From positions 15,934,001 through 15,998,000 of the forward strand of contig JBHGNT010000010.1 in the NCBI GenBank assembly GCA_043228905.1: 64,000 nt of DNA, given 5' to 3'. This document shows, piece after piece, positions 20,577 to 30,108 of the stretch (its first letter is position 1; each line of letters opens with the position of its first letter). Position numbers and translations under genes: made by a program. A model generated the notes under the pieces. It did no database searches, was not told the DNA's origin, and saw nothing but the letters and a program-made list of their open reading frames with translations. The DNA is from Azolla caroliniana. Lineage: Eukaryota; Polypodiophyta.

Positions 20577-20594
20577 TTCACGTCGGGTTCACCA
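20577..20594 (-). other. G3 primer binding site (tRNA-Trp type)
   Basis: Minus strand TGGTGAACCCGACGTGAA, eight bases from the LTR end. It is complementary over its whole length to the 3' end of plant cytosolic tRNA-Trp as I recall that sequence. G4 (29620-29637) differs at one position and G2 (23114-23131) at two. Confidence 0.75.
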
Positions 20595-20602
20595 CTTAAT
20601 TA

Positions 20603-21986
20603 TGTCACAAAAATCCGTCACTATGTGCGGATCGTGAGACGGAACCGTCGGGGTTCTGAACTAGAAGGATTTAGAGCAACATGTACAACACAAGCAAGTT
20701 TTAAGCATAAGACAAGTGGGAGAGACAATGGGTTGGGTATGGAAATGAGAGATTCATTTTTCAAAGAAAGGAGCCAACAACCATGCAAGGAGTGGTCTGA
20801 TATGAATACGAGAGATAATTCTTTACAATAAAAATCGAGTCCCCAAAACTAGGAGTTTGATATCAATATGTGAGATAATTTATTTCTCGAAAACCCCGAG
20901 GGAAGAAGAAGGAAGAAGGGAAAAAAAAAAAACTAGTAGGTAAAAAATGGGACATATATCCAGCTCTTCGTTGATCCTCCCTCCCCAATGTTACTTTGCA
21001 TGCCCACTTTTAGTTGTATGGCCTCTATTTTTAGTTGCATGGCCTCTACTTTTAGTTGCATGCTTCCATTTTTAGCTGCATGCCTTTTACTTTTAGTTGC
21101 ATGGCCTTGGCTTTTGGTTGCATGCGATTGTCCGTATAATTCGGCCAAATGACCCAATCATCCATAAAGTTTAGCCCGTGCGCAATCCGTACGTGCTTCG
21201 CAACCAAACCGTAGACGCATCCGCGCGCAAAAGTCTCGACCGCGTAGTGTACGCATCCACGCATGTGCACGTCCCGACCGCGTCCTGTACGCATCCGCGC
21301 GCTCATTCGGAGACACGCGTCTGCATGCAAAAAGTCCCAACTACGCTGCAATGTACACATCCGCGCGCATGTGCATGCGTACGCCCGTAACTTGCACACG
21401 CGGGCACATCCGAAGATGTCCACGTGGCCATGCACACGCGCATACGCCCGAAGCGTTAACACAACCGTGCATACACACACACGCGCATACGCACACACGC
21501 CCAAAGCGTTACACGCGCGCACATCCGAAGATGTCCACGTGGCCATGCACACGCACATATGCCCGAAGCGTTAACACAACCGTGCATACACACACACGCG
21601 CATATGCACACACGCGCATACGCCCAAACCATAACCACGACCGTGCGTACGTGCGTATGCTCGAAACGTGCACACCACACAATGTAGCCCAAGTCACCTT
21701 GAACATTCTGTGTTCTACACATTGATAGAATGATTATATTTTGGTTTCCCTTATATATCCTGGGTTCCAATGTTGTCCTATCTATGTGGGATATCTCACA
21801 GTTTTGTCTTTTCTTTCTTCTTCTTCAAACTTCACACTCATATAACTTGATACTTGTTTATCCGTTTCATGCGTAGTAAAATACGCTATGAAACTCTTGA
21901 AGACACCTATCTATATGAATACATTAAGCTAATATTAAATAATTATTTTACTAGTTTTCATATTGTGTGTGAAAAACCACACGACA
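20603..21986 (-). repeat. G3 5' LTR (1384 bp)
   Basis: It starts TGTCACAAAAATCC and ends CCACACGACA in plus orientation. It contains the same 21-bp short repeats (21008-21130) and a single copy of the CpG-rich array (about 21180-21690). Both ends are supported by the primer site on the left and the TCGT flank on the right. Confidence 0.92.
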
Positions 21987-23089
21987 TCGTCACCCCCGAC
22001 CCGGATTCCCGCCGACACTGAATAGGTAACGGTTTCTACATGCCGTGCCGCGGCCTCTTCCATCAACCTCTTCATTCCGCTGCGCCCCGTATTCAGTTCT
22101 AGGGCTCTCCGGGTCTCACTCGCGTGCACCCGCCTGTTCCAGAGGTACATGACGTTGGTCCTGAGCGCGTCAGCAAAATCCGTGCAATCCTTCCGAATGT
22201 GACCGATCACGTCACACCACATGCACCGCTGCCTAGCCGGCGGCCTCCGGTCGCGAGGATGTTCGCCGCTGTCTCTCCGTGCCTGTGCGATCTGTAGGTC
22301 GCGCACCATCTATTTCAACTCCTCCGAAGCCGCTCCTCCGGATGGGCCTCTGACCACGTCGTTCAATGCCGACCCCGACTCCAGCCAAATTCGGGTCTCT
22401 TGCTTCCTACCGGCTGGCACCGATATCGGCTCCTCGAGCCTCCTCGCCAGGACCGGCCCCGACCCAGACGAGCTTTCGTCTCTCCATTCGCGCCGTTTGT
22501 CGAAACGGCTGCAAACCCATTTTACCATGGCCCAGTCCGCGGTGAGCCCTTCGTCCGTTTCCAATAGGGGACCCACCTTTTCCTTGTCGAGCGCGTCCAC
22601 CGACTTGACAAACAGTAGTACCCGACTCGTTTTGAGCACGGTTCGGTCCAACGTCGACAGCCGCGCGAACCATTTTTCGAACTCCAAGGGGAGCGCCAAC
22701 GTGTTCCTCCCTTTTCCGGGGCTTTCCACCCACGCCATGAAGTCCCGCCTCGATAGCCGAAGCGAGTCGTCAAACCCGTACTTCTTGAGGAGCTGCAGCT
22801 CGAACTCCTCCCAAGTCTGCCACCCGACCAACACCTCGAGCACCTCCGCGTGGATGCTCGGAGTCACCACCCGAGGAAATCCGGACAACCGCCTGTCCAC
22901 CAGGATATCCCTCATGATCATTTCGGCCCAGTAAGCCTCCAAATAACTTGTGGCGTCTTTCCCTCCGAACCGGCCTATAGTGCCGACGATCGATTCGATG
23001 GCTTTGTCGAGGGTACCTGTCCCGTCACAAGCGCTTACCAGCCGGTCGACGGCTACGGCCATTGCCTCTACTAGCTTCGATCCCCTCAT
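21987..23089 (-). pseudogene. gag: G2 gag, N-terminal and zinc-knuckle part
   Basis: Gag opens at 23089 (MRGSKLVEAMAVAVDRL) and runs to a TAG at 22310, where G4 reads Gln, so one C-to-T change explains the stop. It continues in frame to the G3 insertion at 21987. Conserved parts are GRFGGKDATSYLEAY, SRFDKRREW and the zinc knuckle CMWCDVIGHIRKDC. The remaining C-terminal part lies on the other side of G3 (12640-12852). Without the G3 insertion and the stop, gag would be nearly complete. Confidence 0.9.
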
Positions 23090-23113
23090 CTTTCGACTCC
23101 TTTTGCCGCCCTG

Positions 23114-23131
23114 TTCATGTCAGGTTCACCA
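23114..23131 (-). other. G2 primer binding site (tRNA-Trp type)
   Basis: Minus strand TGGTGAACCTGACATGAA, four bases after the LTR end at 23136. It is the same site as in G3 with two substitutions, both C-to-T or G-to-A. Confidence 0.72.
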
Positions 23132-23135
23132 AATA

Positions 23136-23197
23136 TGTCACGAAGTTTTGCGTTCACGTGTAGAAAGAGGCGGGAGCACGAGGGCCTTGAACCGAGG

Positions 23198-23251
<54 letters not shown>

Positions 23252-23861
23252 CTTGTAGACACGCAACAGAAAGAAGGAAAGAGAAACAAACGGCACACTT
23301 AATTGCAGTAACAGTAGATTACAATATTCAGAGATTGCAAACTCTAACGGTTACAACCGGCCACCCGGTAATGGACCCGACACGGGGTCCTACTCACGCA
23401 CATCGACGACAGCCACACGACTCGAAGAAACAAAGGGGAAAAGGCAAGAGAGAGACTCTGCCGGAAGCACACGGGCTGTCCACGAAGCAGAGGCAATAAA
23501 CTCCCGACACCCGCAGAGAACGACGATTGGAGGAGAGAGAGCTTGGCACTCGGTTCTGCAGCAGCACTTCGTCCTCGCCAACGCGTGATATCTCTATCTT
23601 CCTTCTCTCCCTCCTTAAATCGTTCGCAAAAAGGGGGGGTGCCCCCTTTCTCCCTAGTCAAATCACTTTATTCCCTGTCCCTTTTGACAAAGATACGCAC
23701 AATCCCCTAATAAATGTGTACTACTTAGTATTTACATCAGTCGATCCATTTATGAATCATGTACAAAATCTCAAAATCTCAATTCACGCGTCCATCCGTG
23801 TAAGAGCCGGTCCATGCGCCCTTTTCTCTGATTCCGCCTATGGTCGGTTTTCTTCACGACA
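23136..23861 (-). repeat. G2 5' LTR (726 bp)
   Basis: It starts TGTCACGAAG and ends CTTCACGACA in plus orientation, matching the split left LTR. A long GA microsatellite lies at about 23200-23250. Open frames here (for example 23527-23910) cross the LTR edge into C1 and are not genes. Confidence 0.93.
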
Positions 23862-24188
23862 CCGCTTGATACTCACTTGGATTGCGCTAAGCGAGTTCTA
23901 CGATACGTGAGCGGCTCAATGGACTGTGGCATCCTCTACAAGACCACGATGCTAATACGACTCGAGGGGTACACAAACGCCGATTGGGCCAGCTACAAAG
24001 CCGATAGAAGATCAACCTGCGGATTGGTTTTCTCCCTCGGCAGCGGAGCAATATCCTAGAGCAACAAAAAGCAACCGACCGTCGCTCTTTCGAGCACAGA
24101 GCCGGAATATAGGGGCGTAGCCGTATCTGCGTATGAAGCCGTATGGCTCAAGAGGATTTTGAAGGATCTGGGCGTATCCATCATCGGG
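23862..24188 (+). pseudogene. pol: C1 RNase H, first copy
   Basis: The copia frame resumes after G2 with TLDCAKRVLRYVSGSMDCGILYK-type sequence, EGYTNADWASYKADRRSTCG, ALSSTEPEYRG and AVWLKRILKDLG. An in-frame TAG (IS*SNK) replaces the Trp present in the second copy. After LGVSI it breaks off and reverse transcriptase C-terminal sequence starts again at 24190. It is therefore one half of an internal duplication. Confidence 0.85.
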
Positions 24189-24969
24189 AGCCAACTCAAT
24201 ATCGGCAACTCATCGGGAGTCTCATCTACCTCACGATCACTGACCCGATCTCAGTTATCTGGTCGGTCTCCTTAGCCAATTCATGCAAACACCGTGTGAT
24301 ACTCACTTGGATTGCGCTAAGCGAGTTCTACGCTATGTGAGCGGCACAATGGATTGCGGCATCCTCTACAAGACCGCGATCCCAATACGACTTGAGGGGT
24401 ACACAGACGCCGATTGGACCGGCTACAAAGCAGATAGAAGATCAACCTCTGGATTTGTTTTCTCCCTCGGCAGTAGAGCAATATCCTGGAGTAGCAAGAA
24501 GCCGCCTACCGTCGCTCTTTCGAGTACAGAGGCAGATTACAAGGGCGCAGCCGTAGCTGCGTGTGAAGCAGTATGGCTCAAGAGGATTTTGAAGGATCTG
24601 GGCGTACCCATCAAGGATCCGGCTCCCCTTTACTGTGACAACATGAGCAGTATGTATTTGGCTCGGAACCCGGTGTTCCAAGCGCGGACAAAGCACATCG
24701 AAGTGCACTATCACTTCATCCGAGAGCGTGTTCTAGCTGGCGATGTCGACCTACAACACATTAGCACCAATCTTCAAATGGCCAACATCTTCACTAAAGC
24801 ATTAGGGGCCGACAAGCTATGGCAATTCATGACCGATCTCGGCTTGATGATCCCTGACCTGCCAAGCTTGAGGGGGAGTACTGAAGACATTACGCCAAAC
24901 CGCGCACATTACGCAACGCCGCGAAGAGCTGATCTACCGCGCAAAGCCACGAAGAAAGACGCAAGCTGA
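24189..24969 (+). pseudogene. pol: C1 RT end and RNase H, second copy
   Basis: 24190-24300 repeats the end of reverse transcriptase (QYRQLIGSLIYLT...), matching 5652-5756. From 24300 an open frame encodes complete copia RNase H: CAKRVLRYVSGTMDCGILYK, EGYTDADWTGYKADRRSTSGF, ALSSTEADYKGAA, YCDNMSSMYLARNPVFQARTKHIEVHYHFIRE and the end motif QMANIFTKALG. The active-site acidic residues are visible. A frameshift near 24285 separates it from the repeated RT piece. Confidence 0.88.
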
Positions 24970-25114
24970 AGCACAGACTTCGCAACTACGCCCAACGCAA
25001 GCTGGAACACGGATTCTGCAACTCCGCATAAAGGCGAGTCAACGCGAGTCGACACGGACTCCGGAATGCGACTCGAAGCGGATTTCAGATACCGTATGAA
25101 ACTGACCCGACTTG

Positions 25115-25128
25115 AGCTTGAGGGGGCG
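25115..25128 (+). other. C1 polypurine tract
   Basis: GCTTGAGGGGGCG lies directly before the LTR start TGTTGAGAATC at 25129, matching the tract of C3 (GCTTGAGGGGGAG). Confidence 0.85.
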
Positions 25129-25523
25129 TGTTGAGAATCAAGCTCAACTTGTTCTAGTGTGTGAACTCACCTTGAGAGTGAATAGACACTCCAACGGTCA
25201 GGAGTCACCATTAAGTCACCACTTTGTATTCTAGCATTTAGTATGAATCATAGAATCATATTCTATGACACATAACTTATGAGCTTTCACATTCCCCATG
25301 CTCCATGAGTCGTGTAGTTAATGAAGAGAGAGGGTGACTATATAAAGCACCCTCCTCCCTCTTTGTATGATGTTGAGTCTTTCTCCTTTGTGAATATACT
25401 TACCCTTGCGTATACTCTGTGTTTTTACTCCTTGTATCTCTCACTCACTCTCTCTCTCTTATACACACACACACATAGTTCACACCTATTCCGCTACACA
25501 AGAATCACCATTGATTCTTTACA
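25129..25523 (+). repeat. C1 3' LTR (395 bp)
   Basis: It runs from TGTTGAGAATCAAGC to GATTCTTTACA. It is of the same family as the C2 LTRs, which read in the opposite direction. CT and CA microsatellites lie at 25440-25475. Between the RNase H frame (24969) and this LTR I see only the copia 3' untranslated stretch. Small open frames in the LTR are not genes. Confidence 0.92.
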
Positions 25524-25911
25524 TTATGCAATGGCTTGTATCCCTTGGATACATAAAAGAGGGCTGCTCTAAATGCCTTGGCGGTCCATACTTCTTCCTT
25601 GGCTGAAATGGAGCTTTGGCATGCTCAATTTGGTCACTTGAACTTCAACAATTTGCTCCACTTGCAAAAGAAGGATATGGTTATTGGGTTGCCTACACTT
25701 GAGTCCATTGAAAAACATGCATGTGAAGGTTGCATTCTTGGAAAAATGCATCGTGATGTGTGCGGTCCTATGAAGACTCCAACTTGTTCATTGATGATGC
25801 TACTCGCCATACATGGGTGTATCCTATGAAAGCAAAGAATGAGGTATTTTCTTGCTTCAAATCATGATCGCCTACATTAAAAAGCTCATACCTTCCACGT
25901 ATGATATCAGA
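25524..25911 (+). pseudogene. pol: C7: copia pre-integrase/integrase fragment
   Basis: It encodes the GAG-pre-integrase zinc region of a copia element: MELWHAQFGHLNFNNLLHL, then CEGCILGKMHR with the CxxC pair, then a short piece of integrase core. The sequence differs from C1-C6, so it comes from another family. It has no LTR of its own in the window and ends abruptly near 25911, where an opposite-strand copia gag begins. Confidence 0.8.
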
Positions 25912-26549
25912 TTCTAAAGTTTAAAGAGGTGAATCAAAGCTAATGAGTCAAAAAACGAGGGCGTATTCTCCCTTGTACAGACCGTCATCTTGAATGCTTC
26001 GAACTTTGACGCCCGTCCTCCGAGACAAACTTGCACCATCTCATCTTCCTTGATGGTTACGTTGATAGAGGCAAGTGAGTCGCAGATGTTTTTGATCCAG
26101 GCCGTATAGTCAGCAACCGACATGTCCTTCTATCGGACATTGCTCAACTCCTGTTAGAGTTGCAGCTTCCGGGCCCTGGTGCTTGCAGCGAAGACCTTCT
26201 TCAGGTTTCCCCAAGTTTCCTTCGACATCTTGGCGTCCTGGATATGGCTCAATAGCTGATCGCCGACACTGGACACAAAGCAGTACATAACTATGTTTGC
26301 CGCTTGTTCCCATATCGGGAAGTCCGTGTGTGCCGCATTAGGCGCCGAATCATTATCTCCGTCGACATAACTCCAGTAGCCATGCTCGAGCAGGTATTGG
26401 TGCATCTTGTATGACCAAGATGCGTAGTTGGATCTGTCGAGCTTCTCCGTCGAGAGCAAGCTAGCCATTCCTCTGTCCATTCTAACCTTTGTTTTCTGTT
26501 CTCTACTGGGTGTTAGGGTTTGTCTTCGGAAATCGCTCGTCAGCTGCAA
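25912..26549 (-). pseudogene. gag: C8 gag
   Basis: Copia Gag reads from about 26549 leftwards: MDRGMASLLSTEKLDRSNYASWSYKMHQYL (ATG near 26481), KETWGNLKKVFAAS, then after a stop near 26155 MSVADYTAWIKNICDSLASIN and MVQVCLGGRASKF. It is close to C3 gag. It breaks off at about 25912 before any zinc knuckle. Confidence 0.85.
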
Positions 26550-26567
26550 AGGTTCTCAACCCTCGCC

Positions 26568-26578
26568 CTCTGATACCA
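26568..26578 (-). other. C8 primer binding site (tRNA-iMet type)
   Basis: Minus strand TGGTATCAGAG directly follows the LTR end, an 11-base match to the initiator-tRNA-Met site. Confidence 0.85.
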
Positions 26579-26946
26579 TGTAAAAGTAAATATGTAGAAG
26601 CTAAGACAAAACCGGCTTAGCCGGATAACAATAGAATACAAATGCAGGCTTAATGGAACCTTGGATACATGGGAGAGACAAAGTTAGAGCAAAACACAAC
26701 TCAATTAAAAAATAATACTAATGCTCTTTGTCTTTACAAATGTTCTACAGAACACTTTTTATACAAGTCCTTAAAAGGACTGACAAGTACTTCAATGCTC
26801 ATATGAGTGACTGACACCGACTCCCAAAAATACGCCTACGTACTAGGCTAGATTCGTAGGCCTCTAACGGCCTACCGGGTTACAATCCAATCCGGCTCCT
26901 AGTTCCAGATACTGATCTGGATCCGGTTGAGCTTGTCCGCTCAACA
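26579..26946 (-). repeat. C8 5' LTR (368 bp)
   Basis: On the minus strand it starts TGTTGAGCGGACAAGC and ends TTTTACA, adjoining the primer site. No second copy is in the window, so C8 is a left-over 5' end (LTR plus gag). The flank to the right (26947-27050) is AT-rich with a CA run, and I cannot assign it. Confidence 0.8.
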
Positions 26947-27049
26947 ACTTCTGTACTCTTACCCTCACACATACACACACATATCTCATAGTATTTCGTT
27001 GCTTAATCACATACATGATTAACTATTCACATAATTAGATGCTAATTAA

Positions 27050-27180
27050 CCTTAGTTTATTGCCTAATTATTAACATCATACACAATCACCCAATCATCT
27101 TCTTTGATCTTCTTGCGACGTAGTCGATGTGTCTTGTCGAATCTGGCCTTGTTCTTGAGCCTAGCCACTTCTAGCTTCTC
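27050..27180 (-). pseudogene. pol: G5 integrase C-terminal fragment
   Basis: Minus strand from 27180 reads EKLEVARLKNKARFDKTHRLRRKK and EDDWVIVYD, matching the integrase C-terminal region of G2-G4. The residues just before it are found 23 kb away at 50614-50690, on the other side of C3, so the two pieces were contiguous before C3 inserted. After VYDVNN the similarity stops near 27050. Confidence 0.82.
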
Positions 27181-27612
27181 TGTTGAGAGACAAGCTCAAC
27201 ATTGGGTGCGTAAACGGGCACGTAACCCAGTACGTAGACTAGGTACGTAAAACCGTACGCAAAATATGGTTGTGGCGGTGTTTAAACCAAGAGGCCGTTA
27301 GAACGTTATTCCTTGTAAGGAATAGTTTTGGGAGTTAGTGTAGAAGGCTCATTTATGAGTGGTCAAGTACTGGTAGTACTTGTGTCAGGCCGATAGTCAA
27401 GGCTTGTATATAAGGTGCTTACTGAGCACGAAATATGTAATACAAAGAACATAGAGAATTATTTGGAATATAGTTTTGTGTTTCTGCTCTATATCTCTCT
27501 CTATCTCTCCCTCTCTTTCTCTGTGATTTGTGCTTTACCGAACTGTCGTACTTCCGAACCGTGTACTCTCTATGTCCTTACGCATATGCTTCTGCACACA
27601 TATTCTTTTACA
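27181..27612 (+). repeat. C3 5' LTR (432 bp)
   Basis: It runs from TGTTGAGAGACAAGC to TTTTACA. A TATA-like TATATAAG is at 27407-27414 and a CT-rich leader at about 27490-27520. It matches the three-part 3' LTR from end to end. The primer site follows at once. Confidence 0.92.
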
Positions 27613-27624
27613 TGGTATCAGGGC
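27613..27624 (+). other. C3 primer binding site (tRNA-iMet type)
   Basis: TGGTATCAGGGC directly after the LTR, one mismatch from the initiator-tRNA-Met site. Confidence 0.85.
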
Positions 27625-27713
27625 ATGAGGGTTTAGACTCCTCTACAGCCGACAAATAAGCTTGCGGTAAGACAAAGTTAAGCTGTTGTTTTCGGAAAGT
27701 ATAAAACAACAAA

Positions 27714-28083
27714 ATGGATAGAGGAATGGGAAGCTCACTATTGACTAAGAAGCTCAATAGGAGCAACTACGCATCTTGGTTGTACAAGATGCACCAATAC
27801 TTGTATGGTCATGGCTACTGGAGTTATGTTGATGGAGCTAATGATGCAGCACTCGAATCGACACACAGAGACTTTTCGGTTTGGGAACAAGTGGCAAGCA
27901 GAGTTCTTTACTGCTTCGCGTCTTGTGTGAGCAACTAGCTCTTGAGCTACATTCAGGATCCTAAGACGCCAAAGGAAGCGTGGGCGAATCTTAAGAGGAT
28001 TTTCGCCGATAGAAATATTTGTTTGTGGCCGATTACACAGCTCAAATCAAGGAGATCTGCGACTCTCTCGTCTCCGTCAACAT
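27714..28083 (+). pseudogene. gag: C3 gag, truncated
   Basis: Copia Gag starts MDRGMGSSLLTKKLNRSNYASWLYKMHQYL, a near copy of C8 and C2 Gag. It has an in-frame TAG after SCVSN (27936-27938), continues as LLSYIQDPKTPKEAWANLKRIFAD, loses frame, and is cut at 28083 by solo LTR S1. The zinc knuckle and protease are absent. Confidence 0.88.
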
Positions 28084-28649
28084 TGTCGTGAAGATCCGTC
28101 ACTAGGCGCAGATCGCGAGGCGGAACCGCCAGGGTTCTGGACCAGAAGGACTCGAAGTTTGCACAAGCTTTAGCGGGAAAGGAATTAAGATAGATTGAAA
28201 GAGAGAGAGATTGAGATAAGATAGAACGCTTGATTTTAGATTGAGAGAGAGATTAAGAACTCTTGACTTTAGATTTCAAGAACAAGGTATATCATCAAAA
28301 GGATAATGAATTTTCTTCTTAATATTAATTTTGATTTAAAGTACAAAGCTTTCTTTTATCCAAGAAAATCCCCCATTGATCTTTTCCATTCCCTCTTTTA
28401 TAGATGCCCTCATGCATTTGAGGGTTTAAGACATGCATAAAATGCATGTTTGTCATTTGGTGCTCATGTATTATATGTGGTGCATGATAACCATGTCACT
28501 CATTTTAGCTCTCATGTATGAGAATTTATATCTAAAAGTACAATGATAGAAATATAATTTCAACTAAATATCTTGGCTTAGTGGTAAGCCAATTGACTCC
28601 TAACTTGGAGGTGTAAGGTTCGAATCCTTACTTGTTGCACGTCTCGACA
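28084..28649 (-). repeat. S1: solo gypsy LTR in C3
   Basis: The left end TGTCGTGAAGATCCGTCACTA and the following 60 bases match the G3 LTR (12857 and 20603), so this is an LTR of a related gypsy in minus orientation. The right end CTCGACA mirrors the left TGTCG. No internal region remains. The flanks AACAT and ATAAC do not match, and C3 lacks its gag C-terminus and protease across this point. Confidence 0.72.
28566..28640 (+). other. tRNA-like sequence at the U3 end of S1
   Basis: The plus strand (antisense to the LTR) has an A box (TGGCTTAGTGG), a 4-bp D stem (GGCT/AGCC), and a perfect T arm TAAGG-TTCGAAT-CCTTA containing a B box. The anticodon arm pairs poorly and there is no convincing acceptor stem, so it is a tRNA-derived relic. 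It ends about 9 bases from the LTR edge, the same position as in G1 and G6. Confidence 0.65.
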
Positions 28650-28977
28650 ATAACCAAGAACCTGGTGTCTGTCGAACAGATCGTCAACCAGGGGTTGCAA
28701 ATTTGATTCATGCACCTCGGGTGCTACATCGAAGATGAAGGTCAAGTTATCACGCAAGGGCGCCGTGAAGGGAGGATCTTCATCCTCGACACCAATCAAG
28801 TCGGAACCGCGCTATTCACGAAGGACAAAAGGTCGAGTCGGACATCGATCTGTGGCACAAGCAGTTTGACCACGTTAACTTCCCACAGTTTCGTGAAATG
28901 CAGATGAAGAACATTGTTTTCGGATTGCCGAAATTTTGGGGTTGTAATGGCCAAGTTTGTGAAGCCTGTCAACTCGG
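28650..28977 (+). pseudogene. pol: C3 pre-integrase region
   Basis: It encodes NLVSVEQIVNQGLQ, GCYIEDEGQVITQGRREGRIFIL and, after a frameshift, the zinc region ending VCEACQLG. The next residues, GKQHQ..., lie beyond G4 at 37564, so removing G4 and one TCGG restores the reading. It matches the same region of C2. Confidence 0.85.
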
Positions 28978-29615
28978 TGTCGTGGAGAAAACCGTCCCTA
29001 GGCGGAATCGGAGAATGATGTGTGCGAACCGGGCCTTACACTCGGGCACAAGTTTTGTAGTAATGTACATATTTAGGTACAAGTCGGCTGATGTGAATAT
29101 CCTAGGTCGCATGGATTTGATAGGTAGGAAATCGAGGCATATCTCTGACCGAAAGGACCGAGAATAAAGATGATGTAACAAGTTGTAACGGCCTCCCTCC
29201 TTGGGCTATAAAAGAGAGGGAGAGGAATCGTGAAAGGGATCACTGGGAGTCGAGGACGAAGTGTTGCCGGACTGGGACCGAGCTCTTCCCCTTCGTCTTT
29301 CTTTGTATTTGCTCTGTGTAGGTTTTTGGGAGGCTAACTCTGCTCCGCGGAACGCCTGAGTGCTTCCGGCAGAGTCTCCATCTAGCTCTTCTGTGTGCGT
29401 GTGCGTAACCCCTTTTTCATCAGAATATATATATATACATATACGCATTCATCTCGTTTCCGTTGTTTCATTCGGTTGCGGTTTCTGTATACCTGTGTGT
29501 GTGTGTGGAAGCACAATCGTTGTCTTTCTTGCTCCTACTCCTGATCGGTTACTTCTCAGTCCAAGTCCCCCGTGGTCCCGTCTCGTTCTATACGCACGCG
29601 CATAACAACGCGACA
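28978..29615 (+). repeat. G4 5' LTR (638 bp)
   Basis: It runs from TGTCGTGGAG to AACGCGACA. A TATA box (TATAAAAG) is at 29207-29214 after a CCTCCCTCCTTGGGC stretch also present in S2. It is 39 bp shorter than the 3' LTR, because a segment beginning GGCGTAGGAG at about 37310 is absent here. A small AT repeat lies near 29430. Confidence 0.93.
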
Positions 29616-29619
29616 GATT

Positions 29620-29637
29620 TGGTGAACCTGACGTGAA
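29620..29637 (+). other. G4 primer binding site (tRNA-Trp type)
   Basis: TGGTGAACCTGACGTGAA, four bases after the LTR, is one mismatch from the complement of the plant tRNA-Trp 3' end as I recall it. G2 has the same 4-base spacing. Confidence 0.75.
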
Positions 29638-29661
29638 ACGGGTGGCAAAGGAATAGAAAAG

Positions 29662-30108
29662 ATGAGGGGAACGGAGCTTGCAGAAGCCATGGCTTCAGCT
29701 GTAGATCGATTAGTGAGTGTGCGTGAAGGCACAGGCTCCCTCGATAGGGCTATTGAAGCAATCGTTGGCACGATAGGCCGGTTCGGTGGAAAGGACGCCA
29801 CGAGCTAATTGGAGGCCTACCAAGCTGAAATGGTGATGAGGGACATTCCGAAAGATAGGCGACTAGCCGGATTCCCTCGGATGGCGATACCGGGCATCCA
29901 CGCGGAGGTGCTCGAGGTACGGGCTGAGAGCCAGACCTGGGAAGAGTTTGAAGGTCATCTTCTTGAGAAATACAGGCTTGATGACGGGCTTCGGCTATCG
30001 AAGTGGGGCTTCATGGAATGGGTGGAGACCCCCGAAAAGGGGAGAAATGCGTCGGTGCTCCTCCGTGAGTTTGAAGAACACTTCGCGCATCTTTCGGCGT
30101 TGGACAAC
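29662..30108 (+). pseudogene. gag: G4 gag, N-terminal part
   Basis: It starts with ATG at 29662 (MRGTELAEAMASAVDRLVSV), close to G2 Gag. A TAA at 29806 replaces a Tyr codon (SYLEAY in G2). It then stays open with EMVMRDIPKDRRLAGFPR and GFMEWVETPEKGRNAS up to SALD, where G6 interrupts. The rest continues from about 31290. Confidence 0.9.

Larger units (their letters stand above)
12857..21986 (-). mobile_element. G3: Ty3/gypsy element with long array-bearing LTRs
   Basis: A complete minus-strand gypsy: 5' LTR 20603-21986, primer site, gag, protease, reverse transcriptase, RNase H, integrase, polypurine tract and 3' LTR 12857-14927. The flanks share TCGT (12853-12856 and 21987-21990), a 4-bp target duplication within the G2 gag region. 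It lacks large coding deletions, but stops and frameshifts break gag and pol at several points. Confidence 0.92.
5757..23861 (-). mobile_element. G2: Ty3/gypsy element with nested C2 and G3
   Basis: The minus-strand gypsy has its 3' LTR at the left (5757-10853, split by C2) and its 5' LTR at the right (23136-23861). The flanks share CCGC (5753-5756 and 23862-23865), a 4-bp target duplication; joining the flanks restores the C1 reading frame. Gag, part of RNase H and integrase remain, but protease and reverse transcriptase are deleted near 12640. G2 belongs to the same lineage as G3 and G4, with a tRNA-Trp-type primer site. Confidence 0.9.
5017..25523 (+). mobile_element. C1: Ty1/copia element, split by G2
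   Basis: C1 is the outermost element of the left stack. Its reverse transcriptase begins where G1 ends, breaks at 5756 and resumes at 23862 after G2. It then continues through RNase H, a polypurine tract and the 3' LTR (25129-25523). The 5' half (LTR, gag, protease, integrase) lies left of the window beyond G1. Its LTR is of the same family as that of C2. Confidence 0.9.

Noticed and set aside
22221-22934. 237-residue plus-strand frame
   Set aside because: Antisense of G2 gag, whose minus-strand protein has clear homologues in G3 and G4.
28566-28640. Functional tRNA gene
   Set aside because: Boxes and T arm are good but the anticodon arm and acceptor stem do not form well, and it sits in an LTR. 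Listed as tRNA-like instead.
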